A DNA stretch of 64,000 bases from Nocardia fusca NBRC 14340 (GTDB lineage Bacteria > Actinomycetota > Actinomycetes > Mycobacteriales > Mycobacteriaceae): assembly GCF_001618425.1 (NCBI RefSeq), contig NZ_BDCU01000017.1:186001-250000 (forward strand). The letters run 5' to 3'. Of this stretch, positions 35,268 to 43,867 are shown in pieces. The notes beneath the pieces were generated by a model. It was given only the letters and a program-made list of their open reading frames with translations. It was not told where the DNA came from and did no database searches. Positions within the stretch are counted from its first letter, which is position 1, and the number at the start of each line of letters is the position of its first letter. The position numbers were made by a program, and so were the translations under genes.

Positions 35268-36023
35268 TCAGTCGGCGTCCAGTTCGGCCAGTACCTCGTC
35301 GGAGATATCGACATTGGTGTACACGTTCTGGACGTCGTCGCTGTCCTCCAGCGCGTCGACCAGTTTGAACACCTTGCGGGCGCCGTCCGCGTCGACCGCG
35401 ACGCTCACCGACGGCTGGAAACCGGATTCGGCGGAGTCGTAGTCGATACCGGCCGACTGCAGCGCCTTGCGGACCTCGATCAGGTCGCCGGGCTCGCTGA
35501 TGATCTCGAAGGACTCACCGAGGTCGTTGACCTCCTCGGCGCCGGCGTCCAGCACCGCCATCAGCACATCGTCCTCGGACAGACCGTTCTTCTCCAGGGT
35601 GACGATGCCCTTGCGGTGGAACAGGTAGGACACCGACCCCGGATCGGCCATGTTCCCGCCGTTGCGGGTCATGGCGACGCGCACCTCACCGGCGGCCCGG
35701 TTGCGGTTGTCGGTGAGGCATTCGATCAGGACGGCGACACCATTGGGGCCGTAGCCCTCGTACATGATGGTCTGCCAGTCGGCGCCGCCGGCTTCCTCGC
35801 CGCCGCCGCGTTTACGTGCCCGCTCGATATTGTCGTTGGGAACCGACGATTTCTTGGCCTTCTGGATGGCGTCGAACAGCGTCGGGTTGCCTTCCGGATC
35901 GCCACCGCCGGTCCGGGCCGCCACCTCGATGTTCTTGATCAGCTTGGCGAAGAGCTTGCCACGCTTAGCATCGATCGCCGCCTTCTTGTGCTTGGTGGTG
36001 GCCCATTTGGAGTGGCCGCTCAT
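35268..36023 (-). CDS. yebC: YebC/PmpR-family protein (translation/regulatory factor)
   Basis: A 251-residue protein with the canonical start [24 protein letters not shown] and the motifs PNDNIERA and YEGYGPNG. The family is known as DNA-binding regulators and, more recently, as factors easing translation of difficult sequences such as proline runs. ATG at 36023. Downstream of pdxT in the same direction as in M. tuberculosis (Rv2603c-Rv2604c). Confidence 0.95.
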   Translation of the reverse strand: MSGHSKWATTKHKKAAIDAKRGKLFAKLIKNIEVAARTGGGDPEGNPTLFDAIQKAKKSSVPNDNIERARKRGGGEEAGGADWQTIMYEGYGPNGVAVLIECLTDNRNRAAGEVRVAMTRNGGNMADPGSVSYLFHRKGIVTLEKNGLSEDDVLMAVLDAGAEEVNDLGESFEIISEPGDLIEVRKALQSAGIDYDSAESGFQPSVSVAVDADGARKVFKLVDALEDSDDVQNVYTNVDISDEVLAELDAD

Positions 36024-36035
36024 TCCCTACTTCCT

Positions 36036-36725
36036 TCAGGTCGATGGCACGGTATCGCTCGACAACGCTACGCCACGGACCAGATCGACGAACATTCGGT
36101 GCACACGGTGATCACCGGTGACTTCCGGGTGGAAGGCCGTGGCCACCACGCGACCCTGCCGGACGGCGACGATCCGGCCGGCGGCCGGACCGCTCGGCAC
36201 CCGGGCCAGCACCTCCACCCCGTCACCGGCCCGTTCGACCCACGGCGCGCGGATGAACACCGCCCGGACCGGGTCGCCGGGCAGCCCGGCGAATTCGATA
36301 TCGGTTTCGAACGAGTCGACCTGACGCCCGAAAGCGTTGCGGCGCACCGTCATATCGATTCCGTCGAGATGTTTCGCATCGGCGCGGGTGTCGAGCACCT
36401 CGCTCGCCAGCAGGATCATCCCGGCGCAGGACCCGAACGCCGGCATCCCGGCGCGCAGCCGGGCGCGCAACGGTTCGAGCAGTTCGAAGATCTCGAGCAG
36501 TTTGCTGATCGCCGTGGACTCCCCGCCGGGCAGGACCAGCGCGTCGACGGCGGCCAGCTCGTCCGGGCGGCGGACCAGGACCGGGCGGGCACCGCATTCG
36601 GCGAGCACCGCGATATGTTCCCGGACATCGCCCTGGAGAGCCAGCACGCCGATGGTGGGCTGGTCGGGCGCGGCACCGGCATCCGGTGCGGCCGCCACTT
36701 CCGGGGACACCGCAGACTCGTTCAC
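36036..36725 (-). CDS. pdxT: Pyridoxal 5'-phosphate synthase glutaminase PdxT
   Basis: Class I glutaminase that feeds ammonia to PdxS for vitamin B6 synthesis. The 229-residue protein has [20 protein letters not shown], the nucleophile cysteine in [10 protein letters not shown] and the His/Glu pair [12 protein letters not shown]. The GTG start at 36725 adds a short Ala/Pro-rich N-terminus; TAAGCT seven bases upstream suggests a leaderless message. pdxS is 4 kb away in the same direction. Confidence 0.95.
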   Translation of the reverse strand: MNESAVSPEVAAAPDAGAAPDQPTIGVLALQGDVREHIAVLAECGARPVLVRRPDELAAVDALVLPGGESTAISKLLEIFELLEPLRARLRAGMPAFGSCAGMILLASEVLDTRADAKHLDGIDMTVRRNAFGRQVDSFETDIEFAGLPGDPVRAVFIRAPWVERAGDGVEVLARVPSGPAAGRIVAVRQGRVVATAFHPEVTGDHRVHRMFVDLVRGVALSSDTVPST

Positions 36726-36808
36726 GTGTGCGAGCTTACGAGCCGAGCCGGTGTGCGCGGGGTCACGCCGGTCCCGGACGGACACCCGGGGGCCGCGGAC
36801 CATCCCGG

Positions 36809-37627
36809 CTAGGAACGCAGGGTCCGGATCAGCCCCTCCTGCACCACCGCGGCCACCAGCCGGCCGCCACGATCGAAGATCTTCCCGCCGGTCAGGGCCC
36901 GGCCGAACCCGGCCGACGGCGACGACTGGTCGTAGAGCAGCCAGTCGTCGGTGCGGAACGGGCGCAGGAACCACATCGCGTGGTCGAGCGAGGCGTTCTG
37001 GGTGGGCTCGTCGGGATGGGTGACCTTGGAGGAGCCGAGCAGCGTCATATCGCTCATATAGGCGAGCGTGCACACATGGAACAGCGGATCGTCGGGCAGC
37101 GGATGCCGGTAGCGGAACCACACCTGCTGCGGGGAGACCACACCGGGCCGCCGGGTCACCTGATCCTGCGGCACCGGGCGGATATCCCAGTGCTCCCATT
37201 CCCGCATGGCCCACAGCCGCTCCGGATCCATGCTGGTCTTGGCATCGGGAAGATGGTCCGGCGGGGCCACATCGGCCATCTCGTCCTGATGCGACGGGCC
37301 CTCGTCCCCGATGTGGAAGGACGCCGACATGGTGAATATCGCGTCACCGTCCTGCACACCGGTGACCCGGCGGGTGCAGAAGGAGCGACCGTCGCGGATC
37401 CGGTCCACCATGTAGACGGTGGGCGCCTCGGGGTTACCGGGCCGGAGGAAGTAGCCGTGCAGGGAATGCACCTGGAACCGCGGCTCCACCGTGCGGACCG
37501 CCGACACCAGCGCCTGGCCCGCCACCTGGCCGCCGAACGTACGCGGCAGCTGGGTCTTGGTGGACGCGCCGCGGAAGATGTCCCGCTCGAGGCGTTCGAT
37601 CTCCAGTGCCTCTTCGATAGTCGCCAT
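36809..37627 (-). CDS. tesB: Acyl-CoA thioesterase II
   Basis: Double hot-dog enzyme that hydrolyses acyl-CoA to free acid and CoA. The 272-residue protein shows [29 protein letters not shown] and, in the second half, [22 protein letters not shown] with the family's catalytic Asp/Thr-Ser/Gln arrangement. Corresponds to tesB2 (Rv2605c) between pdxT and pdxS. TAATCT six bases upstream of the ATG hints at leaderless expression. Confidence 0.95.
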   Translation of the reverse strand: MATIEEALEIERLERDIFRGASTKTQLPRTFGGQVAGQALVSAVRTVEPRFQVHSLHGYFLRPGNPEAPTVYMVDRIRDGRSFCTRRVTGVQDGDAIFTMSASFHIGDEGPSHQDEMADVAPPDHLPDAKTSMDPERLWAMREWEHWDIRPVPQDQVTRRPGVVSPQQVWFRYRHPLPDDPLFHVCTLAYMSDMTLLGSSKVTHPDEPTQNASLDHAMWFLRPFRTDDWLLYDQSSPSAGFGRALTGGKIFDRGGRLVAAVVQEGLIRTLRS

Positions 37628-37721
37628 CCGCCGAGATTATCCCGAGCCCCCGTTTTTCCACGATCCGGTCACGGGTAATCCCCGTCACCGACCGCCCGGC
37701 CGGACCTGCTGTGATGGTCCG

Positions 37722-38336
37722 GTGCCGCGTTTCACTCCGACCACCCCCGACGCTCTCGCCGAACTACTGACCCGGGACCTGCGGATGCTGGACGGGTACC
37801 GGGTGGTCGGTGTCGACGGCGCCGACGCGGCGCGCCCGCTCGGGTTCGCGGACCGCGCCGCCGAGCGGGTGCGCGCGGACGGACGGCCCGCCGAAACGGT
37901 GTCCCTGCACGATTATGTCCGGCCCGCCTCGCTGCGGATGGAATTCGGCCGCGACGACACCTCGTATCGCACGAGCTGGTTCGACTATTCGGCGCTGCGG
38001 CGCGAAGTACTCGATGCGGTGCACCACACCGGCACCTGGCTGCCCGCGCTGTGGGACGAGGCCGCCGATCGCTCCGCGCGGGCCCGCCGGCGCACCGCGC
38101 TGCCCGGGACCGTGCTGTTCGTGGCGGGCCCCATGCTGCTGGGGCGCGACCTGCCCTTCGACCGCACCGTCCACCTCGACCTCAGCGCGGCCGCGCTCAC
38201 CCGCGGCACCCCGGACGACCAGGCCTGGACCGTACCGGCACTGCTGGCCCACGATCGTGCACACGGCGGGACAGCGGAATACTTCGTGCGCTGGGACCAT
38301 CCCGACCGGCCGGCGCTGCGGACAGGCACCGGCTGA
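37722..38336 (+). CDS. Uridine-kinase-like protein lacking the P-loop
   Basis: A 204-residue protein with the overall pattern of actinobacterial uridine kinases: RVVGVDGADAARPLGFAD at the N-terminus, VSLHDYVRPASLRMEFGRDDTSYRTSWFDYSALRREV and VLFVAGPMLLGRDL. The Walker A GKT/S expected in the first motif reads ARP, so nucleotide phosphoryl transfer by the usual mechanism is unlikely. GTG at 37722 is the best start. Divergent from tesB. Confidence 0.82.
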   Translation: MPRFTPTTPDALAELLTRDLRMLDGYRVVGVDGADAARPLGFADRAAERVRADGRPAETVSLHDYVRPASLRMEFGRDDTSYRTSWFDYSALRREVLDAVHHTGTWLPALWDEAADRSARARRRTALPGTVLFVAGPMLLGRDLPFDRTVHLDLSAAALTRGTPDDQAWTVPALLAHDRAHGGTAEYFVRWDHPDRPALRTGTG

Positions 38337-38470
38337 CCGCGCGACAAACGGCCGATCCGCCAGTCCACACCGGGGACCGGGGAGGGCCGAGCCGATCTCG
38401 ACTTCCTCTGTGGAGACATCCCAACGCACGCGACCTCCTACCCGGCGGGAATCTCTCTGCGGCCAGAGCG

Positions 38471-38501
38471 CCGATCCGCGCCACTCGCCGGCGCGGATCG
38501 G
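38471..38501. terminator. Bidirectional terminator
   Basis: Perfect 12-bp stem (CCGATCCGCGCC, loop ACTCGCC) midway between the convergent kinase-like gene and the SDR gene. The remaining 190-base spacer shows nothing else. Confidence 0.75.
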
Positions 38502-38529
38502 GACCCTCGCCGCCGCGGGTACCGAAACG

Positions 38530-39264
38530 TCAGACCAAGCGGTGGCCGCCGTCCGCGTGCAGCACGGTGCCGGTGACGAACGGATTGCGCATGAGCGCGA
38601 GTATCGCGGCCGCGATATCGCCGGGCCGCCCTATCCGGCCCACCGGTAGCCGCGCCGCCATGTCGCGCTGTCGCTGCACCGGGTCACCACCACCGATCGA
38701 CTCCCAGATCGGGGTGTCCACCCAACCCGGCGAGATCACATTGACGCGGGTCGGCGCGAGTTCGAGGGCCAGCGCGTAGGCCAGCGAGGCCACGCCGCCG
38801 TTCACGGCGGCGACCAGCGCCGAACCCGGGCCCGGCCGATAGGCGGCGATACCCGAGGTCAGCACGAGCGAACCTCCGGGACCGAAATCGGCGTACTTGG
38901 CGACCAGCGCGGGTCCGAAGAGTTTCGTCTCGACGAGGGCCCGGGTCGCCGCGGGTTCGAAGGACCGGATGGGCGCATACATACCCCGCACATCGGCGGC
39001 GGTGACGATCGCGTGGTCGATCCGGCCGAGGTCGGCGAACAGCGTCTCGACCTCGGATTCCCGGGTGATGTCGACCTGCCGGGTGTGCACCGTACCGGGC
39101 CCTGTGGGCAGCGTGGCCGACGCCGTCGCGAGCCGGGCGGCGGACCGGCCGGCGATCACCACCTCGGCACCCGTGCCGACGAGTTCCCGGGCCAGCGCCA
39201 GACCCATTCCGGAGCTGCCACCGATGATGACGACCCGTTCGGCCGCCGTGGTATCTGCTGTCAT
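38530..39264 (-). CDS. Atypical short-chain dehydrogenase/reductase
   Basis: A 244-residue Rossmann protein with the NAD(P)-binding VVIIGGSSGMGLAL, GRSAARL, and the C-terminal RVNVISPGWVDTP and GTVLHADGGHRLV of classical SDRs. The active-site YxxxK is absent: after LTSGIAAYRPGPG the sequence reads ALVAAVNGG, with Leu and Asn at the Tyr and Lys places. This matches an atypical SDR subgroup. ATG at 39264. A LysR regulator lies just upstream in the same direction. Confidence 0.88.
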   Translation of the reverse strand: MTADTTAAERVVIIGGSSGMGLALARELVGTGAEVVIAGRSAARLATASATLPTGPGTVHTRQVDITRESEVETLFADLGRIDHAIVTAADVRGMYAPIRSFEPAATRALVETKLFGPALVAKYADFGPGGSLVLTSGIAAYRPGPGSALVAAVNGGVASLAYALALELAPTRVNVISPGWVDTPIWESIGGGDPVQRQRDMAARLPVGRIGRPGDIAAAILALMRNPFVTGTVLHADGGHRLV

Positions 39265-39380
39265 GGCGCCAGTCGACCACCGGCGAGATCCCCGGTCCAT
39301 GTGGTGATCACACACCACCGTTCGGTTCCGGCGAACACCGCAGGTGAAAGCGCCTGTGTGCTCCGCCCGCGGAGCGCGGT

Positions 39381-40274
39381 TCAGAGTTCGGCGGGTCCGG
39401 TGAGCGCACCGGCGGGCAGCGTCGCGAGCACGCCCCGCAGCACCGGATGGCGACTGTCGCGCGGCCAGGCCGCGACGTAGGTGACGATCAGCGGATCACC
39501 CGGAAAGGCACGCCAGACCAAGCCCGGGCGCCGTGCCCGCGGCGACCCCAGACCCACCACATCATCACGAGACGGCAGCACCGAAACCATCTGGGCATGA
39601 CCGAGCACACTGTCGCTGAGCCGCATCCGGACGCCTCGCGCGCGGAGCTCACCGAGCAGCCGGTCATGCAGTCCGGGAGCCACGTCGCGGGAAAAGAGGA
39701 TGAGCTCGTGCCCATCCAGATCGTCCGGAGTCAGGGCCGAGGCGTCGGCGAGCGGATGACCGGCCGACATGAGAACCCCGAGTTCCTCGGCCGCCACGGG
39801 GCGTTGGGCGAAGGCGGCAGGCAACTGGACCGGTGCCCGTAGCAGAGCCAGATCCACCGCGCCCGCGGCCAGCAACTCGGCCTGCTCGGTAGTGGTACCG
39901 CTGGTCAGCACCGTCCGAGCGCCCGGAACCGCGGCCCGGGCCAGTTCGCCGATCCGGGTGGGTAACCAGGGCGGTGCGCCGTTGACCAGCCCGAGACGCA
40001 AACGCGGATCGTCGACGCCGCCCGCTCGCCGGGCCGACCGGACCGCCTCGTCGGCGGCGCGCAACACCGCACGACCCGATACCAGCAGTGCGGCTCCCGC
40101 CGGAGTCAATTCGGTCCGGCGGCCGCGCAGCACCAGGGGGGTACCGAGTTCCCGTTCCAGTACCTTCAGCTGCTGGCTCAGGGTGGGCGTGGTGATGAAC
40201 AAACGGTCGGCGGCGCGACCGAAATGCAGTTCCTCGGCGAGTACGACGAAGTACCGCAGCTGCCGCAGTTCCAT
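39381..40274 (-). CDS. LysR-family transcriptional regulator
   Basis: A 297-residue regulator: N-terminal winged helix MELRQLRYFVVLAEELHFGRAADRL and TTPTLSQQLKVLERELG, then a periplasmic-binding-like effector domain. It probably controls the SDR gene 116 bases downstream and itself; most LysR targets are divergent, so this tandem order is less usual. ATG at 40274. Confidence 0.92.
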   Translation of the reverse strand: MELRQLRYFVVLAEELHFGRAADRLFITTPTLSQQLKVLERELGTPLVLRGRRTELTPAGAALLVSGRAVLRAADEAVRSARRAGGVDDPRLRLGLVNGAPPWLPTRIGELARAAVPGARTVLTSGTTTEQAELLAAGAVDLALLRAPVQLPAAFAQRPVAAEELGVLMSAGHPLADASALTPDDLDGHELILFSRDVAPGLHDRLLGELRARGVRMRLSDSVLGHAQMVSVLPSRDDVVGLGSPRARRPGLVWRAFPGDPLIVTYVAAWPRDSRHPVLRGVLATLPAGALTGPAEL

Positions 40275-40391
40275 CCGCGCCGCGTTACCGAGCCCACCGC
40301 GATCCGGTGTCGCACCGCGGCACCGGATGGAGGCTGCCGGCGCACGACCGGCACGGGGGCGGCGCGGTGCGGCCGGAGTTCTGCGCGCCGA

Positions 40392-41312
40392 TCACCAACC
40401 GCGTTCGGCCAGCCGGTGCGGCTGCGGGATCTCGTCGACATTGATACCGACCATGGCCTCACCCAGTCCGCGCGAGACCTTGGCGAGCACATCGGGGTCG
40501 TCGTAGAACGTGGTCGCCTTGACGATCGCGCTCGCGCGCTGTGCCGGGTTGCCGGACTTGAAGATGCCCGAACCGACGAACACGCCCTCGGCGCCGAGCT
40601 GCATCATCATGGCCGCGTCGGCCGGGGTGGCGATACCGCCGGCGGTGAACAGCACGACGGGCAGTTTCCCGGTTTCGGCGATCTCCTTCACCAGTTCGTA
40701 GGGCGCCTGGAGTTCCTTGGCGGCGACGAACAGTTCATCGGTGGGCAGGGAGGCCAGCCGGGTGATCTCCTGCCGGATCTTGCGCATATGCGTGGTGGCG
40801 TTGGAGACATCGCCGGTGCCCGCCTCGCCCTTGGAGCGGATCATGGCCGCGCCCTCGGTGATCCGGCGCAGCGCCTCACCGAGATTGGTGGCGCCGCAGA
40901 CGAACGGCACCGTGAAATTCCACTTGTCGATGTGGTTGGCGTAGTCGGCGGGGGTGAGGACCTCGGATTCGTCGATGTAATCGACACCGAGGCTCTGCAG
41001 CACCTGCGCCTCCACGAAATGCCCGATCCGGGCCTTGGCCATCACCGGGATGGAAACCGCCTCGATGATCCCGTCGATCATGTCCGGATCGCTCATCCGG
41101 GACACCCCGCCCTGGGCGCGGATATCGGCCGGTACCCGTTCGAGCGCCATCACCGCGACGGCACCGGCATCCTCGGCGATCTTGGCCTGCTCCGGGGTGA
41201 CGACGTCCATGATCACCCCGCCCTTGAGCATCTCGGCCATACCGCGCTTCACGCGGGCGGTACCGGCCTCGCGGGTCGCGTCGGGGGTCTGGGTGGTCTC
41301 GGGCGTGGTCAC
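40392..41312 (-). CDS. pdxS: Pyridoxal 5'-phosphate synthase lyase PdxS
   Basis: Makes pyridoxal phosphate from ribose 5-phosphate, glyceraldehyde 3-phosphate and ammonia delivered by PdxT. The 306-residue TIM barrel has [29 protein letters not shown] and [30 protein letters not shown] at 41312 with GGAG nine bases upstream. Its promoter region contains a possible operator (41393-41412). Confidence 0.97.
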   Translation of the reverse strand: MTTPETTQTPDATREAGTARVKRGMAEMLKGGVIMDVVTPEQAKIAEDAGAVAVMALERVPADIRAQGGVSRMSDPDMIDGIIEAVSIPVMAKARIGHFVEAQVLQSLGVDYIDESEVLTPADYANHIDKWNFTVPFVCGATNLGEALRRITEGAAMIRSKGEAGTGDVSNATTHMRKIRQEITRLASLPTDELFVAAKELQAPYELVKEIAETGKLPVVLFTAGGIATPADAAMMMQLGAEGVFVGSGIFKSGNPAQRASAIVKATTFYDDPDVLAKVSRGLGEAMVGINVDEIPQPHRLAERGW

Positions 41313-41361
41313 GGCAGCTCCTGTGTCTGTTGCCAGGTGGGGATCGTCGATGAACACCACG

Positions 41362-41412
41362 ATTCTAGGTGGGGCGACAAACCGGCTTCATAGCCAGTTG
41401 ACGCACACTGGC
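41362..41412 (-). promoter_or_regulatory. Candidate pdxS promoter with 6-bp inverted repeat
   Basis: On the minus strand a TAGAAT hexamer (41362-41367) is a good -10 candidate, about 50 bases ahead of the pdxS start. Upstream lies GCCAGT-N8-ACTGGC (41393-41412), a perfect 6-bp inverted repeat in the position of an activator or repressor site; a PdxR-like regulator is one possibility. No clear -35 is seen. Confidence 0.4.
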
Positions 41413-41470
41413 CTGGCAACCACCTGCGATTTACCGGCTACCGCCGGCTACTGGACCGGAAAACGGCGCC

Positions 41471-41497
41471 GCCGGACCGGTGCGACACCGGCCCGGC
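41471..41497 (-). terminator. Terminator hairpin after the 30-residue gene
   Basis: A 12-bp stem with one G-U pair on the minus-strand RNA and a three-base loop, starting 19 bases after the stop codon of the small gene at 41516. It separates that gene from the pdxS promoter. Confidence 0.7.
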
Positions 41498-41515
41498 GGG
41501 GCGCTGCGAACCGAT

Positions 41516-41608
41516 TCAGATCGGATCGACCACCAGCAACTTCGCCCAGTACTCGGCGGCGCCGGGACCCAGAATCGGCAACAGGTAATCGAACAGGATG
41601 TAGGACAC
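41516..41608 (-). CDS. Small 30-residue hydrophobic protein, unknown function
   Basis: A short gene with strong signals: GGAGGTGA five bases before a GTG at 41608, GC-rich third codon positions through all 30 codons, a stop, then a hairpin terminator. The peptide (VSYILFDYLLPILGPG, then AAEYWAKLLVVDPI) is hydrophobic with aromatic residues, suggesting a membrane-associated peptide. It occupies the spacer between the LemA/Nudix gene and pdxS. I know no family for it. It may be a small functional protein or, less likely, a leader peptide. Confidence 0.65.
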   Translation of the reverse strand: MSYILFDYLLPILGPGAAEYWAKLLVVDPI

Positions 41609-41693
41609 GTACTCACCTCCACACACCGAATCGACACATCCTCGGCGTGTCAAACCGTCTGCGACCCTACCACGCCAGTGAGCCCGGTCACAT

Positions 41694-42746
41694 TCACCGG
41701 ATGGAGCGGACCTCCGGATCGCCGGCGCCGTCGGCCGCGGCCGCGGCTTCCGCGAGCAGTTCGTCCAACTGGTACGGATACACCATCTCACCTGCGGCGA
41801 CCTGGGCCCGGATCTCGTCCGGACCGCACCACCGGTTACCGGTGATGGAGCGTTGCTCGACGTAGGTCAGATCGGCCGCGGCGGGTTCGAATCGGGGTAC
41901 CCGCAGCGCGAAGAACAGTTCCTCGGACCGGATCAGATCGCCGTTGAAGGGGAAGACCGCCACCCGCCGCCAGATCGGGCCGCGCAGGGCGGCCGGATCG
42001 GCGGTGAACCCGGTTTCCTCGTACACCTCGCGCACTGCGGCGTCACGCAGACTCTCCCCCGGTTCCACCCCGCCGCCGACGGTGAACCAGAACGACACCT
42101 CCGGGGCCAGCGGATCGTGGCCGCGCATGAGCAGGATCCGGTCCTGTTCGTCGAGCAGTGCCACCCGCGCCGAGACCCGCGTGGTGTCGACCTCCAGTCC
42201 GGTGGAGGCCGCGGGAGTGGCTCGTTCGGCGATCTCGAAATAGGTCGGCATGGGGGCGGTGCCGCCGAGGTGCAGCCAGCGCACCGGGCGGCGGGTCCGC
42301 AGCGCCAGGGTGTCACGCACGGCGTCGTTGTGGAACCGGCGGGCGATGAGCACCCGTGCTTCGGCATCGGCCAGTTCGGCGACCTGCTGGGTCGGCAGCC
42401 GGGCGATATCGACGGCCGACAGGGCGGCCGCCAGCTGGTTCTCCACGGTTTCCCGGTCTTCGCGGCCGGTGCGCTCGGCACGGTCGGCCAGTGCGGTGAG
42501 TCGCCGGGCGGACTCGGCCGTATCGGGGTCCGGGCCGGCGTGCGCACCGGACAGCGACGTCGCCACCGCCCGGGCCACCACGGCCCGGCGGGCCAGCGCC
42601 GCCTCCAGCGCGTGCCAGGCCAGATCGGTGCGCACATGCAGGCGGTCGAGCCGGTTGGCGGTGGAATAAGCCCACACCCCTAGTGCGACCACGAGAGCGG
42701 CGACGAACGCGAGAACGAGAACCGTGGTCGCGGAGAAGGTGATCAT
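41694..42746 (-). CDS. Membrane protein with LemA-like N-terminus and Nudix hydrolase domain
   Basis: A 350-residue protein with one N-terminal membrane helix (about 5-26), a helical LemA-like region (about 28-150, TDLAWHALEAALARRAVVARAV) and a C-terminal Nudix domain (about 190-335) with the complete box GGGVEPGESLRDAAVREVYEETG. Nudix enzymes cleave nucleoside diphosphates linked to another group. It matches Rv2609c in position next to pimA and overlaps the pimA stop by ATGA, so a link to PIM synthesis or precursor clean-up is plausible but unproven. Confidence 0.92.
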   Translation of the reverse strand: MITFSATTVLVLAFVAALVVALGVWAYSTANRLDRLHVRTDLAWHALEAALARRAVVARAVATSLSGAHAGPDPDTAESARRLTALADRAERTGREDRETVENQLAAALSAVDIARLPTQQVAELADAEARVLIARRFHNDAVRDTLALRTRRPVRWLHLGGTAPMPTYFEIAERATPAASTGLEVDTTRVSARVALLDEQDRILLMRGHDPLAPEVSFWFTVGGGVEPGESLRDAAVREVYEETGFTADPAALRGPIWRRVAVFPFNGDLIRSEELFFALRVPRFEPAAADLTYVEQRSITGNRWCGPDEIRAQVAAGEMVYPYQLDELLAEAAAAADGAGDPEVRSIR

Positions 42747-43867
42747 CCGGCCACCCGCACTCGCAGATCGCCGACCACCACGGTTTCATAGACCCGCAGG
42801 ATCTGTTCGGCCACCACCGGCCAGTCGTAGGTGCCGACCACCTGTGTCGCCGTACGCACCAGATCGCCGCGCCGGGCCTCGTCGGTGAGCACCGTGTCCA
42901 GGGCGTCCGCCAGAGCCGTTGCGTCACCGATCGGCACCAGCAACCCGGCGGCGCCGTCGCGCAGTACCCGGCGGAAAGCGTCCAGTTCGCTGGCCACCAC
43001 GGCGGTCCCGGCGGCCATGGCCTCGATGAGAATGATCCCGAAACTCTCCCCACCCAGATTCGGTGCCACGTAGACATCGGCGCTGCGCATGGCCGAGGCC
43101 TTCTCCGCGTCCGAGACCTGGCCGAGGAAGCGCAGGTGCCGGGCGAGCGGACCGGCCTCCCGGCGCAGACGTTCCTCGTCACCGCGACCGACGATCAGGA
43201 CCTCCACCTCGGGATGCCGCGCGACGAGGGCCGGCAGCGCCCCCAGCAGGACCTGCATCCCCTTACGCGGCTCGTCGTAGCGTCCGAGGAACAGTACGGT
43301 GCCGCCCGGTCGCGGATAGCCGGGTAGTCGCGGGGCGCGGGCGAACGCCTGCACATCGACCCCGTTCGGGATCTCCACCGCGTCGGAACCGAGCGCCTCC
43401 ACCTGCCAGCGGCGGGCCAGTTCCGATACCGCGATCCGGCCGCTGATCTTCTCGTGATAGGGCCGCAGCACACCCTGGAATGTCGCCAGTATCAGGGACT
43501 TCGTCGTGGAGGTGTGGAAGGTGGCCACGATCGGGCCCTCGGCGATCTTCAGAGCCAGCATGGACAGACTGGGCGCGTTGGGTTCGTGGATGTGCAGGAC
43601 ATCGAATTCGTTGCTCTCGATCCACCGACGGATCCGGGTGTAGGCGGTCGGCCCGAAGGAGAGCCGGGCCACCGAGCCGTTGTACGGGATCGCCACCGCG
43701 CGCCCGGCCGAGACGACGAAATCGGGGAGCTCGGTCGTCTCGGCGGCGGGCGCCAGCACGCTCACTTTGTGGCCGCGTTCCAGGAAGACCTGCGCGAGCT
43801 CCACCACATGCGCCTGCACGCCGCCCGGTACGTCGAACGAGTAGGGACAGACCATGCCGATTCTCAT
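42743..43867 (-). CDS. pimA: Phosphatidylinositol mannosyltransferase PimA
   Basis: GT4-type glycosyltransferase adding the first mannose from GDP-mannose to phosphatidylinositol on the inner face of the membrane. The 374-residue protein begins MRIGMVCPYSFDVPGGVQ, and has HIHEPNAPSLSMLAL, LGRYDEPRKGM and the sugar-nucleotide motif LGGESFGIILIEAMAAGT. ATG at 43867 overlaps the acyltransferase stop (ATGA). Confidence 0.97.
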   Translation of the reverse strand: MRIGMVCPYSFDVPGGVQAHVVELAQVFLERGHKVSVLAPAAETTELPDFVVSAGRAVAIPYNGSVARLSFGPTAYTRIRRWIESNEFDVLHIHEPNAPSLSMLALKIAEGPIVATFHTSTTKSLILATFQGVLRPYHEKISGRIAVSELARRWQVEALGSDAVEIPNGVDVQAFARAPRLPGYPRPGGTVLFLGRYDEPRKGMQVLLGALPALVARHPEVEVLIVGRGDEERLRREAGPLARHLRFLGQVSDAEKASAMRSADVYVAPNLGGESFGIILIEAMAAGTAVVASELDAFRRVLRDGAAGLLVPIGDATALADALDTVLTDEARRGDLVRTATQVVGTYDWPVVAEQILRVYETVVVGDLRVRVAG

